Assembly: GCA_014385265.1 (NCBI GenBank)
Contig: JACRTJ010000005.1
Coordinates: 124,001 to 188,000 of the forward strand
Direction of reading: 5' to 3'
Length of the DNA stretch: 64,000 bases
DNA from: Enterocloster hominis (ex Liu et al. 2021)
GTDB taxonomy: Bacteria; Bacillota; Clostridia; Lachnospirales; Lachnospiraceae
Positions 7,782-15,290 of this stretch are shown here, one piece after another; position 1 is the first letter of the stretch; the number at the start of each line of letters is the position of its first letter. Under the pieces are notes generated by a model. It had not been told where the DNA came from, did not search any database, and saw only the letters and a program-made list of their open reading frames with translations. The position numbers were made by a program, and so were the translations under genes.

Positions 7782-9176
7782 CTATTCCTCTGCCAGCGCG
7801 GCCCTTATCATAATCGCGCACTCGATGCGTTTTTTCTGCATCTCGCAGCCAATATCATAAGCGTCTGTGATCTTTCCATGGAAATTGTAGGAGTTGGCCG
7901 CACAGCCGCCGCTGCAGTAGAATCTGGCAAAGCATTCCTTACATTTGTCTTTGGCGTATACATTGCACAGCTTGAACTCGTCGCGGACCTTTGTATTGGT
8001 GATCCCCTCGTCCACATTTCCTAACAGGAAATCCTCCATACCAACGAACTGATGGCAGGGATAAAAATCGCCCCAGGGCGTCACAGCCAGATACTCCGTT
8101 CCGGAGCCGCAGCCCGAAAGCCTCTTGGCCACGCACGGTCCCTGGCTCAGATCCAGCATAAAGTGGAAGAATTTAAAGCCGCGGCCTTCCTTTTCCCGCT
8201 TTACAAATTCCTTTGCCAGACGGTCGTACTCCTCCACGATCTGGGGAAGGTCCTCTTCACGGATGGAATAAGGAGCCTCCGGCGGCGCTACAACTGGCTC
8301 CACCGACAGCTTTTTAAAGCCCAGGTCTGCAAAGTGCAGTACGTCATTGGAAAAGTCCAGGTTGTTTCTCGTAAAGGTCCCTCTTACGAAATAATCCTTA
8401 TCTCCTCTGGATTCCGCGAATTTCTGGAATTTCGGAACGATCAGGTCATAGCTTCCCGTTCCGTTGCGGAAGGGGCGCATCTTATCGTTGACTTCCTTCC
8501 GTCCGTCCAGGCTTAAGACCACGTTGCTCATTTCCTTATTGCAGAACTCCATGATCTCATCATTTAAAAGAACGCCGTTGGTGGTCAGAGTGAAGCGGAA
8601 CTTCTTATTGTGGGCCTTCTCCTGGGAGCGGCCGTACTCCACCAGCTGCTTTACCACATTCCAGTTCATTAAGGGCTCTCCGCCAAAAAAGTCCACTTCC
8701 AGGTTTACCCGGTTTCCGGAATTGGCGATCAGGAAATCCAGGGCCTTTTTCCCCACCTCAAAACTCATTAAGGCTCTGCGGCCATGGTACTCGCCTTCCT
8801 CTGCAAAACAATACTGACAGGCCAGATTGCAGTCGTGGGCAATATGAAGGCACAAGGCCTTTACCACGGTCTGGCGTTTCTTAAAGTCTACCACATAATC
8901 CTTATAGATATCCGCAGTAAACAGCTCCTCGGCATCGATCAGCTCCTGGGCGTCGGAAAGGGCGTCCTCCAGATCCTCCTTCGGGTATTTTCCCTCCAGG
9001 GCAGAAACAACTGCGTTCCTCTGATCCTCTGTGAGCTTCTCCGGCTTTTCCATATCGGCCACAACGTCCGACAGGGCCTTTACCACATCATAAAAAAGGG
9101 CGTCCACCGAATGGACCGAGCCGCTGTTGACATCCAGGACGATATGATATCCGTTGTTGATATACTGATGAATCAA
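7782..9176 (-). CDS. scfB: SCIFF peptide maturase, radical SAM/SPASM protein
   Basis: A 464-residue radical SAM protein starting at TTG 9176, with AGGAG 7 bases before it. An N-terminal peptide-binding region (about 1-100) is followed by the cluster motif Cys116-x3-Cys120-x2-Cys123 (D-C-N-L-A-C-Q-Y-C) and F-F-G-G-E-P. The C-terminal SPASM region has many cysteines, including C-G-S-G, Y-P-C, K-C-K-E-C and Y-C-S-G-G-C. Family members form thioether bonds between cysteine sulfur and a carbon of another residue in the SCIFF precursor. The precursor gene lies 119 bases upstream on the same strand. Genes downstream are secDF, tgt and yajC, the conserved setting of this system. Confidence 0.95.
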   Translation of the reverse strand: MIHQYINNGYHIVLDVNSGSVHSVDALFYDVVKALSDVVADMEKPEKLTEDQRNAVVSALEGKYPKEDLEDALSDAQELIDAEELFTADIYKDYVVDFKKRQTVVKALCLHIAHDCNLACQYCFAEEGEYHGRRALMSFEVGKKALDFLIANSGNRVNLEVDFFGGEPLMNWNVVKQLVEYGRSQEKAHNKKFRFTLTTNGVLLNDEIMEFCNKEMSNVVLSLDGRKEVNDKMRPFRNGTGSYDLIVPKFQKFAESRGDKDYFVRGTFTRNNLDFSNDVLHFADLGFKKLSVEPVVAPPEAPYSIREEDLPQIVEEYDRLAKEFVKREKEGRGFKFFHFMLDLSQGPCVAKRLSGCGSGTEYLAVTPWGDFYPCHQFVGMEDFLLGNVDEGITNTKVRDEFKLCNVYAKDKCKECFARFYCSGGCAANSYNFHGKITDAYDIGCEMQKKRIECAIMIRAALAEE

Positions 9177-9230
9177 AATAATTCTCCTATCTGTGTCGTA
9201 AACTAAACGTCTTCCTTTGAGACAATAAAT

Positions 9231-9258
9231 ACCCCTACAATCATAGGACCGTAGGGGT
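9231..9258 (-). terminator. Hairpin between scfA and scfB
   Basis: Perfect 8-base arms ACCCCTAC and GTAGGGGT with a 12-base loop. On the minus strand it is followed by ATTTATTG, not a clean T-run, so it is better read as an attenuator or RNA-stability element that favours the peptide gene over the maturase gene. Confidence 0.5.
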
Positions 9259-9295
9259 CATCTTTAAGCGTTCCTGATTGTACAGGCCCCCGCCA

Positions 9296-9442
9296 TTAGC
9301 GGTTGCTGTTTTCGCAGCTCTGGTTTCCTACTGTGCAGGATGTCTTGCATGCGGACTGGCAGGATGTCTGGCACTCGCCGCAGCCGCCCTTCTTCATGCT
9401 GTTCTTTAAAGTATTGGAGCTTAATGTCTTAACGTGCTTCAT
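9296..9442 (-). CDS. scfA: SCIFF precursor peptide (six cysteines in forty-five residues)
   Basis: A 48-residue peptide. ATG 9442 is preceded by CAGGAGG. It begins Met-Lys-His-Val-Lys-Thr-Leu and has a charged leader up to about residue 18 (K-N-S-M-K-K-G-G). The core has six cysteines at 21, 24, 28, 32, 36 and 43, spaced as C-G-E-C, C-Q-S-A-C and so on. This is the SCIFF family, the natural substrate of the radical SAM maturase encoded next. The peptide is thioether-crosslinked (ranthipeptide class). Its biological role is not settled; some ranthipeptides are linked to signalling. It is the first gene of the operon, with its own promoter. Confidence 0.95.
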   Translation of the reverse strand: MKHVKTLSSNTLKNSMKKGGCGECQTSCQSACKTSCTVGNQSCENSNR

Positions 9443-9512
9443 AGGTAGATCCTCCTGTTATTCTTTTATTCATGCGGGCATAAACGCCCACAGCATCTCA
9501 CTTTGTTATGAG

Positions 9513-9541
9513 ATTATACCATACGATTTTCCATTATGCAA
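9513..9541 (-). promoter_or_regulatory. Promoter of the scfA operon
   Basis: TTGCAT (9536-9541) and TATAAT (9513-9518) with a 17-base spacer, giving an untranslated leader of about 65 bases before scfA. The leader contains a small GGGC/GCCC hairpin. Confidence 0.8.
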
Positions 9542-9642
9542 TAGGGATAATTCCCTGGAAACGGGAATATCCATGTAGAAACAGGGGCGGCTGTCCCTTA
9601 CGGCCCCAGGCCCCCGTATTTTATGAAAAAGGAGGTCGTTTT

Positions 9643-10002
9643 ATGCTGGCACAGAAAGCCTGGCGTATGATCCGTACCCTTATCTTCACCTACCTGGTCT
9701 CCGGAGTCCTTTTAACGGCCCTGGCCTTTGCCCTTTATAAGTTTCGTCTGCCGGAAAGCCAGATCACCCTGGGCATCAGCGGCGTGTACATCCTCTCCTG
9801 CTTTATGGGTGGCTTCATGGCAGGAAAGGCCATGAGATCCAGAAAATTCCTCTGGGGGCTCCTCACAGGGATCCTTTACTTTGCCTTCCTCCTTATCATG
9901 TCCTTTCTCCAGGACCGGACCATCACCGCCGACGCCGTCCGGCTGGGCACGGTCTTTGCCATGTGCTCTTTAAGCGCCATGGCCGGGGGGATGATCAGCT
10001 GA
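9643..10002 (+). CDS. Small four-helix membrane protein, TIGR04086/YrzE-like
   Basis: A 119-residue protein with four predicted membrane helices (about 11-31, 42-64, 69-89, 99-118) and few charged residues between them. ATG 9643 has AAAGGAGG upstream; the longer upstream frame has no such site. The size and four-helix pattern, with glycine-rich G-G-F-M-A-G-K, match the TIGR04086 family of clostridial membrane proteins. It is divergent from the SCIFF operon with about 200 bases between them. Function is unknown; a link with the SCIFF peptide is only suggested by position. Confidence 0.75.
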   Translation: MLAQKAWRMIRTLIFTYLVSGVLLTALAFALYKFRLPESQITLGISGVYILSCFMGGFMAGKAMRSRKFLWGLLTGILYFAFLLIMSFLQDRTITADAVRLGTVFAMCSLSAMAGGMIS

Positions 10003-10007
10003 CGGAC

Positions 10008-10050
10008 AGAAAAAAGAAGCGCCCCGCTCCGTTTCCGGAGCCAGGGCGCT
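10008..10050 (-). terminator. Terminator after the oadB unit
   Basis: Arms AGCGCCC/GGGCGCT with inner CTCCG/CGGAG, loop GAAA, followed on the minus strand by TTCTTTTTT. It probably also stops the rightward gene ending at 10002. Confidence 0.9.
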
Positions 10051-10067
10051 GTTCTTATTTTCTGTAT

Positions 10068-10187
10068 TTATTTATTTCCAACTTTTGCCATGGCATAGAC
10101 CACCAGAGCCAGAAGACCGATCACAACGAAAATACCGGCCATGCCCTGCCACATGATATTGAAAGCTTCCAGAACATTTGCATTCAT
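10068..10187 (-). CDS. Tiny OadG-like membrane subunit
   Basis: A 39-residue peptide with one membrane helix (about 16-34, G-M-A-G-I-F-V-V-I-G-L-L-A-L-V-V). ATG 10187 has a perfect AGGAGGT 6 bases upstream. It begins 12 bases after the oadB-like stop and is followed by the terminator. Its size and W-x-G-M-x-G-I-F pattern fit the small OadG-related subunits found beside decarboxylase beta subunits. OadG anchors and assembles the alpha and beta subunits of sodium-pumping decarboxylases; here only the membrane anchor part is present. Confidence 0.85.
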   Translation of the reverse strand: MNANVLEAFNIMWQGMAGIFVVIGLLALVVYAMAKVGNK

Positions 10188-10199
10188 GGTTTCTACCTC

Positions 10200-11327
10200 C
10201 TACATAAAGAATCCAAGGACAATGCCGCCTGCCACTGCGGAGGCCACCTGTCCGGATACGTTGGCGCCGATGGCGTGCATCAGAAGATGGTTGGTGCTGT
10301 CCTCAGCGACACCCATTTTCTCAATGACACGGGCGGACATGGGGAATGCGGAGATTCCGGCAGCGCCGATCATGGGGTTGATCTTGTTCTTGGAGAACAG
10401 GTTTAAGAACTTTGCAAATAATACGCCGCCTACGGTATCGAAAACGAAGGCGAACAGACCGAGCACCATGATCATCAGGGTCTGGACCGTTACGAACTGC
10501 TCTGCACGCATGGAGAAGGAGATCGTAATACCCAGAAGAAGGGTGATCAGGTTAGCCAGGGTATGCTGGGCAGTCTCAGAAAGGCTGTTTAAGCAGCCGC
10601 ATTCACGGATCAGATTGCCGAACATTAAGAAGCCCACCAGGGATACGGAGGCCGGAGCCACCAGGCCTGCGATGAAGGTAACGATGATCGGGAAGGCGAT
10701 CCTTGTGAGACGGCTTACCTTACCGGGCTGGTAGGGCATCTTGATCATACGTTCTTTCTTTGTGGTAACTGCCTTTACGGCCATGGGCTGGATAATGGGA
10801 ACCAGGGCCATATAGGAATACGCGGCCACAGCGATGGGGCCGATGTAGTTGGACTTTAACACCTGGGATACCAGGATGGAGGTGGGGCCGTCGGCCGCAC
10901 CGATGATGCCGATGGATGCTGCATCGCGGATATCAAATCCCAGGAACGCTGCCACTACGATGGTAAAGAAAATACCGAACTGGGCTGCCGCGCCGAACAG
11001 GAACATCTTGGGGTTGGATAATAAGGGACCGAAGTCGATCATGGCTCCGATACCGATGAATAATAACAGCGGGAAGGCCTCAGAGGCTTCGATGCCGGTC
11101 TCAAACAGCCACTGTACGATACCGTGAGTCTCTCCCACGCCCTCCATCATCTGGTTTAAAGCGCCGCTGAACGGGATGTTCACCAGGATCGCGCCAAAGC
11201 CCATGGGTAAAAGAAGGGCCGGCTCGTAATCCTTCTCGATCGCCAGGTAGATCAGCAATAAGCCTACCGCATACATTACGGCCTGCTGCCATGTGATGGA
11301 CAGTAAGCCGTTCCATAAAAATTCCAT
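10200..11327 (-). CDS. oadB: Sodium ion-translocating decarboxylase beta subunit
   Basis: A 375-residue membrane protein with about nine to eleven hydrophobic segments. Visible family motifs include G-A-M-I-D-F-G-P-L-L-S-N-P, D-G-P-T-S-I, and N-P-M-I-G-A-A-G-I-S-A-F-P near the C-terminus. Beta subunits couple decarboxylation of a biotin-bound carboxyl group (oxaloacetate, methylmalonyl-CoA or glutaconyl-CoA) to sodium export. AAGGAGG precedes the ATG at 11327. No alpha subunit or biotin carrier is encoded nearby, only the tiny gamma-like peptide. The transcript begins with a yybP-ykoY manganese riboswitch, an unusual regulator for this family. The specific substrate cannot be told. Confidence 0.9.
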   Translation of the reverse strand: MEFLWNGLLSITWQQAVMYAVGLLLIYLAIEKDYEPALLLPMGFGAILVNIPFSGALNQMMEGVGETHGIVQWLFETGIEASEAFPLLLFIGIGAMIDFGPLLSNPKMFLFGAAAQFGIFFTIVVAAFLGFDIRDAASIGIIGAADGPTSILVSQVLKSNYIGPIAVAAYSYMALVPIIQPMAVKAVTTKKERMIKMPYQPGKVSRLTRIAFPIIVTFIAGLVAPASVSLVGFLMFGNLIRECGCLNSLSETAQHTLANLITLLLGITISFSMRAEQFVTVQTLMIMVLGLFAFVFDTVGGVLFAKFLNLFSKNKINPMIGAAGISAFPMSARVIEKMGVAEDSTNHLLMHAIGANVSGQVASAVAGGIVLGFFM

Positions 11328-11393
11328 ACTGCTTCCTCCTTAGATACTGAAAGTATTGACTTATTTTCCAGGAGTTAAAACCGGATGCCTGCG

Positions 11394-11513
11394 TAAAAAA
11401 AAGACCTTTTGCAGACGTCGCCCGCCTGCAAAAAGTCTCGTTACCAGAACCGGTATGCACAGCCAGACGTTTCCGCCGCGTTTGTTGACCATGCATTTCA
11501 ACTACTCCCTTTT
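11394..11513 (-). promoter_or_regulatory. yybP-ykoY manganese riboswitch with terminator, upstream of oadB
   Basis: The minus-strand RNA has the 5' AAAAGGGAGUAG element (11502-11513), a GGUCAACA-ACGC segment, and the 3' AACGAGACUUUUU element (about 11430-11442) that can pair with it. The 3' arm also forms a strong terminator (arms AGACTTTTTGCAG and CTGCAAAAGGTCT, then eight Ts). This is the known switch: Mn(II) binding stabilises the aptamer and prevents termination. The oadB start lies about 70 bases downstream. Confidence 0.85.
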
Positions 11514-11519
11514 GAAGAG

Positions 11520-11548
11520 AATATAACTGGTAAAAAAGAAAAAGTCAA
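11520..11548 (-). promoter_or_regulatory. Promoter of the riboswitch-oadB unit
   Basis: TTGACT (11543-11548) and TATATT (11520-11525), 17-base spacer, ending only 6 bases before the aptamer, as expected if the RNA starts with the riboswitch. Confidence 0.85.
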
Positions 11549-11582
11549 TAGCACTTTCCCACATTTTTAATTTTCTTTACAA

Positions 11583-12860
11583 TTATTTAACGGATTCTGA
11601 TTCCGTTTCTTCCTCCTGAATGTAAAGATGGATCTTATCGATCCGGTTCCGGTCCACCTTATCCACCACAAAGCGGAGAGTTTTATGGGTGACTTCCTCC
11701 CCCTCCTCCGGCAGATGATCCAGAAGGCCGATGATAAAGCCTCCGATGGAATCGTAGTCCTCGGATTCCAGGTCCAGGCCCAGCTGGTCGTTTAAGTCAT
11801 CCAGCTTCATGGCCGCCTCCACCACGTATTCCCTGGGTCCGATCCGGCGGATCAGATCCTCCTCGTCCTCATCGTACTCATCGCGGATCTCGCCCACGAT
11901 CTCCTCCAGCATATCCTCCAGGGTAATGAGGCCTGCCGTGGCCCCGTACTCGTCCAGGACGATGGCGATGTTGTTCTGGGTCTTCCTAAGCTCCACCATC
12001 AGCTCCGCAGTCTTTTTGAATTCATAGGTATATAACGGCTCCCGGAGATAATCCCGGATGCAGAATTTTTTCTGATTTTCTGTCAGCAGAAGGTCCTTGA
12101 TGTTGATGATCCCGATCACATTGTCCGTAGTCTCCTCATAGACCGGATACCGGGTATATTTCACCTCCCGGAAGACCTCGATCACCTCGCTGAAGGTGGC
12201 GTCCACGTCGATAAAGGTCATATCGATCCGGGGCACCATAATATCCTTGGCCACTGAATCCCCAAAGTCGAACACGTTGTAGATCATCTTCTTTTCGTCC
12301 GACTCGATGACCCCCTCCTCGTGGCTCACCTCCACAATGGTACGCAGCTCATCCTCTGTGATGGCGTCCTGCTTTTTATTGGGGTCCACATGGAGCAGGC
12401 GGAGAACGCCCTGGGACAGCTTATCTACGATGAAGATCACCGGCGTCAGTACCTGCATGATCATGTAAATGGGTTTTGCAAACCTGAGGGCCATGGTCTC
12501 CGAATAAAGGGTGGCGCTGGTCTTTGGGGTGATCTCGCCGAAGATCAGGACCAACAGCGTCAGGATCCCCGTTCCAACACCCACATACATGTCTCCGAAG
12601 GCGCGTGTCACGAGGATCGTCGCCAGAGACGAGGCGGAGATATTTACAATATTGTTGCCGATCAGGATCGCGCTTAACATCTTCGGCTGGTTATCCAGTA
12701 CCTTCATCAAGGTCTGGGCGCTGCTTAAGCCTGCGTCCGCCAGATTCCTTACGCGGATCTTGTTGACTGCCATCATCGCCGTTTCCGATGATGAAAAAAA
12801 TGCTGATAATGCCAATAGCCCGATTACAATGAGTATCTGCAGGGCTTGCCCTGAATCCAA
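11583..12860 (-). CDS. CNNM/CorC-HlyC family membrane protein with CBS domains
   Basis: About 425 residues. The N-terminal DUF21 (CNNM) membrane domain has four helices and the F-F-S-S-S-E-T-A motif near residues 22-30. It is followed by a CBS pair (about 205-330, with D-I-M-V-P-R and the D-E-Y-G-A-T-A-G-L-I-T-L-E-D segment) and a C-terminal CorC_HlyC domain with G-G-F-I-I-G. Such proteins move or regulate divalent cations, usually Mg2+. TTG at 12860 was chosen because AGGAG lies 9 bases upstream; a TTG at 12869 touches the ribosome site. It stands just upstream of the oadB unit but has a separate promoter. Confidence 0.88.
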   Translation of the reverse strand: MDSGQALQILIVIGLLALSAFFSSSETAMMAVNKIRVRNLADAGLSSAQTLMKVLDNQPKMLSAILIGNNIVNISASSLATILVTRAFGDMYVGVGTGILTLLVLIFGEITPKTSATLYSETMALRFAKPIYMIMQVLTPVIFIVDKLSQGVLRLLHVDPNKKQDAITEDELRTIVEVSHEEGVIESDEKKMIYNVFDFGDSVAKDIMVPRIDMTFIDVDATFSEVIEVFREVKYTRYPVYEETTDNVIGIINIKDLLLTENQKKFCIRDYLREPLYTYEFKKTAELMVELRKTQNNIAIVLDEYGATAGLITLEDMLEEIVGEIRDEYDEDEEDLIRRIGPREYVVEAAMKLDDLNDQLGLDLESEDYDSIGGFIIGLLDHLPEEGEEVTHKTLRFVVDKVDRNRIDKIHLYIQEEETESESVK

Positions 12861-13000
12861 GAAAATCAACTCCTATTTCTATATGTTTTTGGTCTGGCCG
12901 GCGAAAAAACTCCGGCTGGTTTTTATGTATACAGCCCCAATTTTACTATATTCTTCCATAGGTGTCAATGGGATTCACCGCCATTTCGTCCACCTTTCCG

Positions 13001-13040
13001 TTGACATATCAACTGTTCTGGATTATAATTGACTTATCAA
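13001..13040 (+). promoter_or_regulatory. MarR-gene promoter with twin palindromic operators
   Basis: TTGACA (13001-13006) and TATAAT (13024-13029) with a 17-base spacer. Two palindromes of form TTGA-N4-TCAA overlap it: 13001-13012 across the -35 box and 13029-13040 just after the -10 box, 28 bases apart. This fits autorepression by the MarR protein encoded next. Confidence 0.85.
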
Positions 13041-13071
13041 CGATTTCCGTATCAGAAAAGGGAGGGATCTT

Positions 13072-13533
13072 ATGGAACAGTCTGTCAGCACCTATAAAAA
13101 GATACGCCGCCTCTACCGCCAGAGTCAGAAATACGCCGCCAGCCGCATGGAGCAGCCGGAGCTGACCCAGTCGGAGCTCCAGCTCCTGCGCCATGTGGGC
13201 TTCCATGGAGAGGTCAGCCAGCGTCACCTGGCCGACGAGATGGGCGTCGATAAAGCCATGATCTCCCGGATCCTCCAGAAGCTGGAGGCCAAGGGCTATC
13301 TGGTCCGCACTGAGGACGAGAACGACGCCCGTTCCAAAAATGTGCGCGCCCTGCCCCCTGCGCTGGAGATCCACTCCCAGGGAAAGGGCCTTTCAGAGCA
13401 GTTCTTCGACCAGGTCACTGGAGACTTTTCCACTGAAGAACGGGAGCTTCTGGACCAGCTCCTGGGCCGTATGCTGGAAAAAGGGAAGGCGCTGGCAGCC
13501 GCCCCTGCTCCGGAAAAGGAGGTCCGTCCATGA
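13072..13533 (+). CDS. MarR family transcriptional regulator
   Basis: A 153-residue winged-helix protein. The recognition region is about 55-85 (G-E-V-S-Q-R-H-L-A-D-E-M-G-V-D-K-A-M-I-S-R-I-L-Q-K-L-E) and the wing follows with G-Y-L-V-R-T-E-D-E-N-D-A-R-S-K. AAAGGGAGG precedes the ATG. The stop overlaps the start of the first ABC transporter gene by ATGA, so all three genes form one operon. The twin palindromes in the promoter are the likely operator; repression would be lifted by a substrate of the exporter. The ligand is unknown. Confidence 0.93.
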   Translation: MEQSVSTYKKIRRLYRQSQKYAASRMEQPELTQSELQLLRHVGFHGEVSQRHLADEMGVDKAMISRILQKLEAKGYLVRTEDENDARSKNVRALPPALEIHSQGKGLSEQFFDQVTGDFSTEERELLDQLLGRMLEKGKALAAAPAPEKEVRP

Positions 13534-15290
13534 AATATGTGATCCGCTATGTGAAGCCCCACATCCCTACGATGATCTTTGGCTTCACCATCAAGTTCAC
13601 CGGCACCATCCTGGATCTGATGATCCCCTATATCCTTTCTTATATTATTGATGAGGTAACTCCCAGAAACGACATCGGCCTGGTGATCCGCTGGGGACTT
13701 ATGATGGCGGTCTGCGCCGCTCTGGTCCTCGTCTGCAACGTCTGGGCCAACCGGGTGGCCTCCGCCGTTTCCAGGGATTCCATCGAGGCCCTCCGCCACG
13801 ACCTTTTCTATAAGATCTCCTATCTTTCCAGCAGCCAGGTGGATGCCTTTACGATCCCATCCCTGGTGACCCGTATGACCACAGATACCTACAACCTGCA
13901 CCGGACCCTGAACATGATCCAGCGCATGGGCGTCCGTGCGCCGATCCTGATGCTGGGCGGCGTGGTGGTGACCATGTTCATCGATCCCTGGCTCTCTGCC
14001 ATTCTCTGCTTCCTGATCCCCTTTATGATCCTGGCGGTGGCAAGGATCAGCCGGAAAAGCATCCCCTTGTTCGGGAAGGCCCAGATCGCCGCTGACGCCA
14101 TGATCCGCGTGGTGCGGGAAAACGCCACCGGGATCCGGGTCATTAAGGCCTTAAGCCGCACAGAATATGAAAAGGACCGGTATGAAACGGTCAACAGCCG
14201 CTTAAACGCCGCTGAGGCTAAGGCCAGCATCACCATGGCCGCCTCCGGTCCCCTGATCAATCTGATGTTAAACACAGGACTGGCTGCGGTGATCGTGGTG
14301 GGGGCATGGCGTGTCTCCACAGGAGCTATGAAGCCCGGGGCCATCGTGGCCTTCCTTACCTATTTCACCATTATCTTAAATTCCGTCATGGCCATCTCCC
14401 GTCTGATCACCATGTCCTCCAAGGCCATTGCCAGCGCAGGCCGTGTGGAGGAGGTCATGATGACGCCCCAGGACATGGAGATCCGCCCCTGGACTGGCCG
14501 GCCTGAGACTGCCCCCGGCGCCAGTCCAGACGCTCCGGACATGGCCTCCGGGAAACGTCCGCCCCACATGGAATTTGATCATGTGTCCTTTTCCTATAAT
14601 AAACGTGCCTATAATCTGTCGGATCTGAGCTTTTCCCTGGAGCATGGCCAGTCCTTAGGCATCATCGGCCCCACAGGAGCCGGAAAGAGCACCCTGGCCC
14701 AGCTTCTTTTACGCCTTTACGACATCGACAGCGGCCAGATCCGCATCGACGGCCGGGATATCTCCACCTTCCCCTTAAAGGAGCTGCGTCAGAAATTCGG
14801 CGTGGTGTTCCAGAATGACGTTCTGTTTAAGGACAGTCTCCTGAATAACATCGACATGGGCCGTAAGCTGGATATGGATGCCATCGACCGGGCTGTGGAG
14901 GTGGCCCAGGCGGCCTCCTTCATTGCAGGATCCGGCGGCTATGAAAAGCCCATCGCAGTCAAGGGCGTCAACTTAAGCGGCGGCCAGAAGCAGCGGGTCC
15001 TCATTGCCAGGGCCCTGGCCGGCAGACCGGAATTTCTGATCCTGGACGACTCCTCCAGCGCCCTGGATTATAAGACCGACGCCGCCTTCCGCCGGAGCCT
15101 GTCCCAGTCCTTCTCCGGCACCACCACCATCATCATTGCCCAGCGCATCAGCTCCATCATGCACTGTGATAAGATCCTGGTGCTGGAGGACGGCATTCCC
15201 CAGGGGCTGGGGACCCATGAGGAGCTTTTAAAGACGTGTGACGCATACCGTGAGATCAGTACGATCCAGATGGGAGGTGAGGACCTGTGA
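13530..15290 (+). CDS. ABC exporter half-transporter, degenerate-site subunit
   Basis: A 586-residue protein with six N-terminal membrane helices and a C-terminal ATP-binding domain. Walker A G-P-T-G-A-G-K-S-T starts at about 380 and the signature L-S-G-G-Q-K-Q-R is canonical. After Walker B the usual catalytic Glu is Asp (I-L-D-D-S-S-S-A-L-D), and the H-loop His is Gln (I-I-A-Q-R-I-S). This is the pattern of the subunit carrying the inactive-site residues in heterodimeric exporters such as TM287/288 or LmrCD. The partner gene overlaps its stop by four bases. Probable multidrug or lipid export, controlled by the upstream MarR gene. Confidence 0.93.
   Translation: MKYVIRYVKPHIPTMIFGFTIKFTGTILDLMIPYILSYIIDEVTPRNDIGLVIRWGLMMAVCAALVLVCNVWANRVASAVSRDSIEALRHDLFYKISYLSSSQVDAFTIPSLVTRMTTDTYNLHRTLNMIQRMGVRAPILMLGGVVVTMFIDPWLSAILCFLIPFMILAVARISRKSIPLFGKAQIAADAMIRVVRENATGIRVIKALSRTEYEKDRYETVNSRLNAAEAKASITMAASGPLINLMLNTGLAAVIVVGAWRVSTGAMKPGAIVAFLTYFTIILNSVMAISRLITMSSKAIASAGRVEEVMMTPQDMEIRPWTGRPETAPGASPDAPDMASGKRPPHMEFDHVSFSYNKRAYNLSDLSFSLEHGQSLGIIGPTGAGKSTLAQLLLRLYDIDSGQIRIDGRDISTFPLKELRQKFGVVFQNDVLFKDSLLNNIDMGRKLDMDAIDRAVEVAQAASFIAGSGGYEKPIAVKGVNLSGGQKQRVLIARALAGRPEFLILDDSSSALDYKTDAAFRRSLSQSFSGTTTIIIAQRISSIMHCDKILVLEDGIPQGLGTHEELLKTCDAYREISTIQMGGEDL

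Noticed and set aside
11328-11496. Short frame with AAGGGAG and ATG 11496 before oadB
   Set aside because: The AAGGGAG belongs to the conserved 5' element of the manganese riboswitch; the frame runs through the terminator and has no family match.
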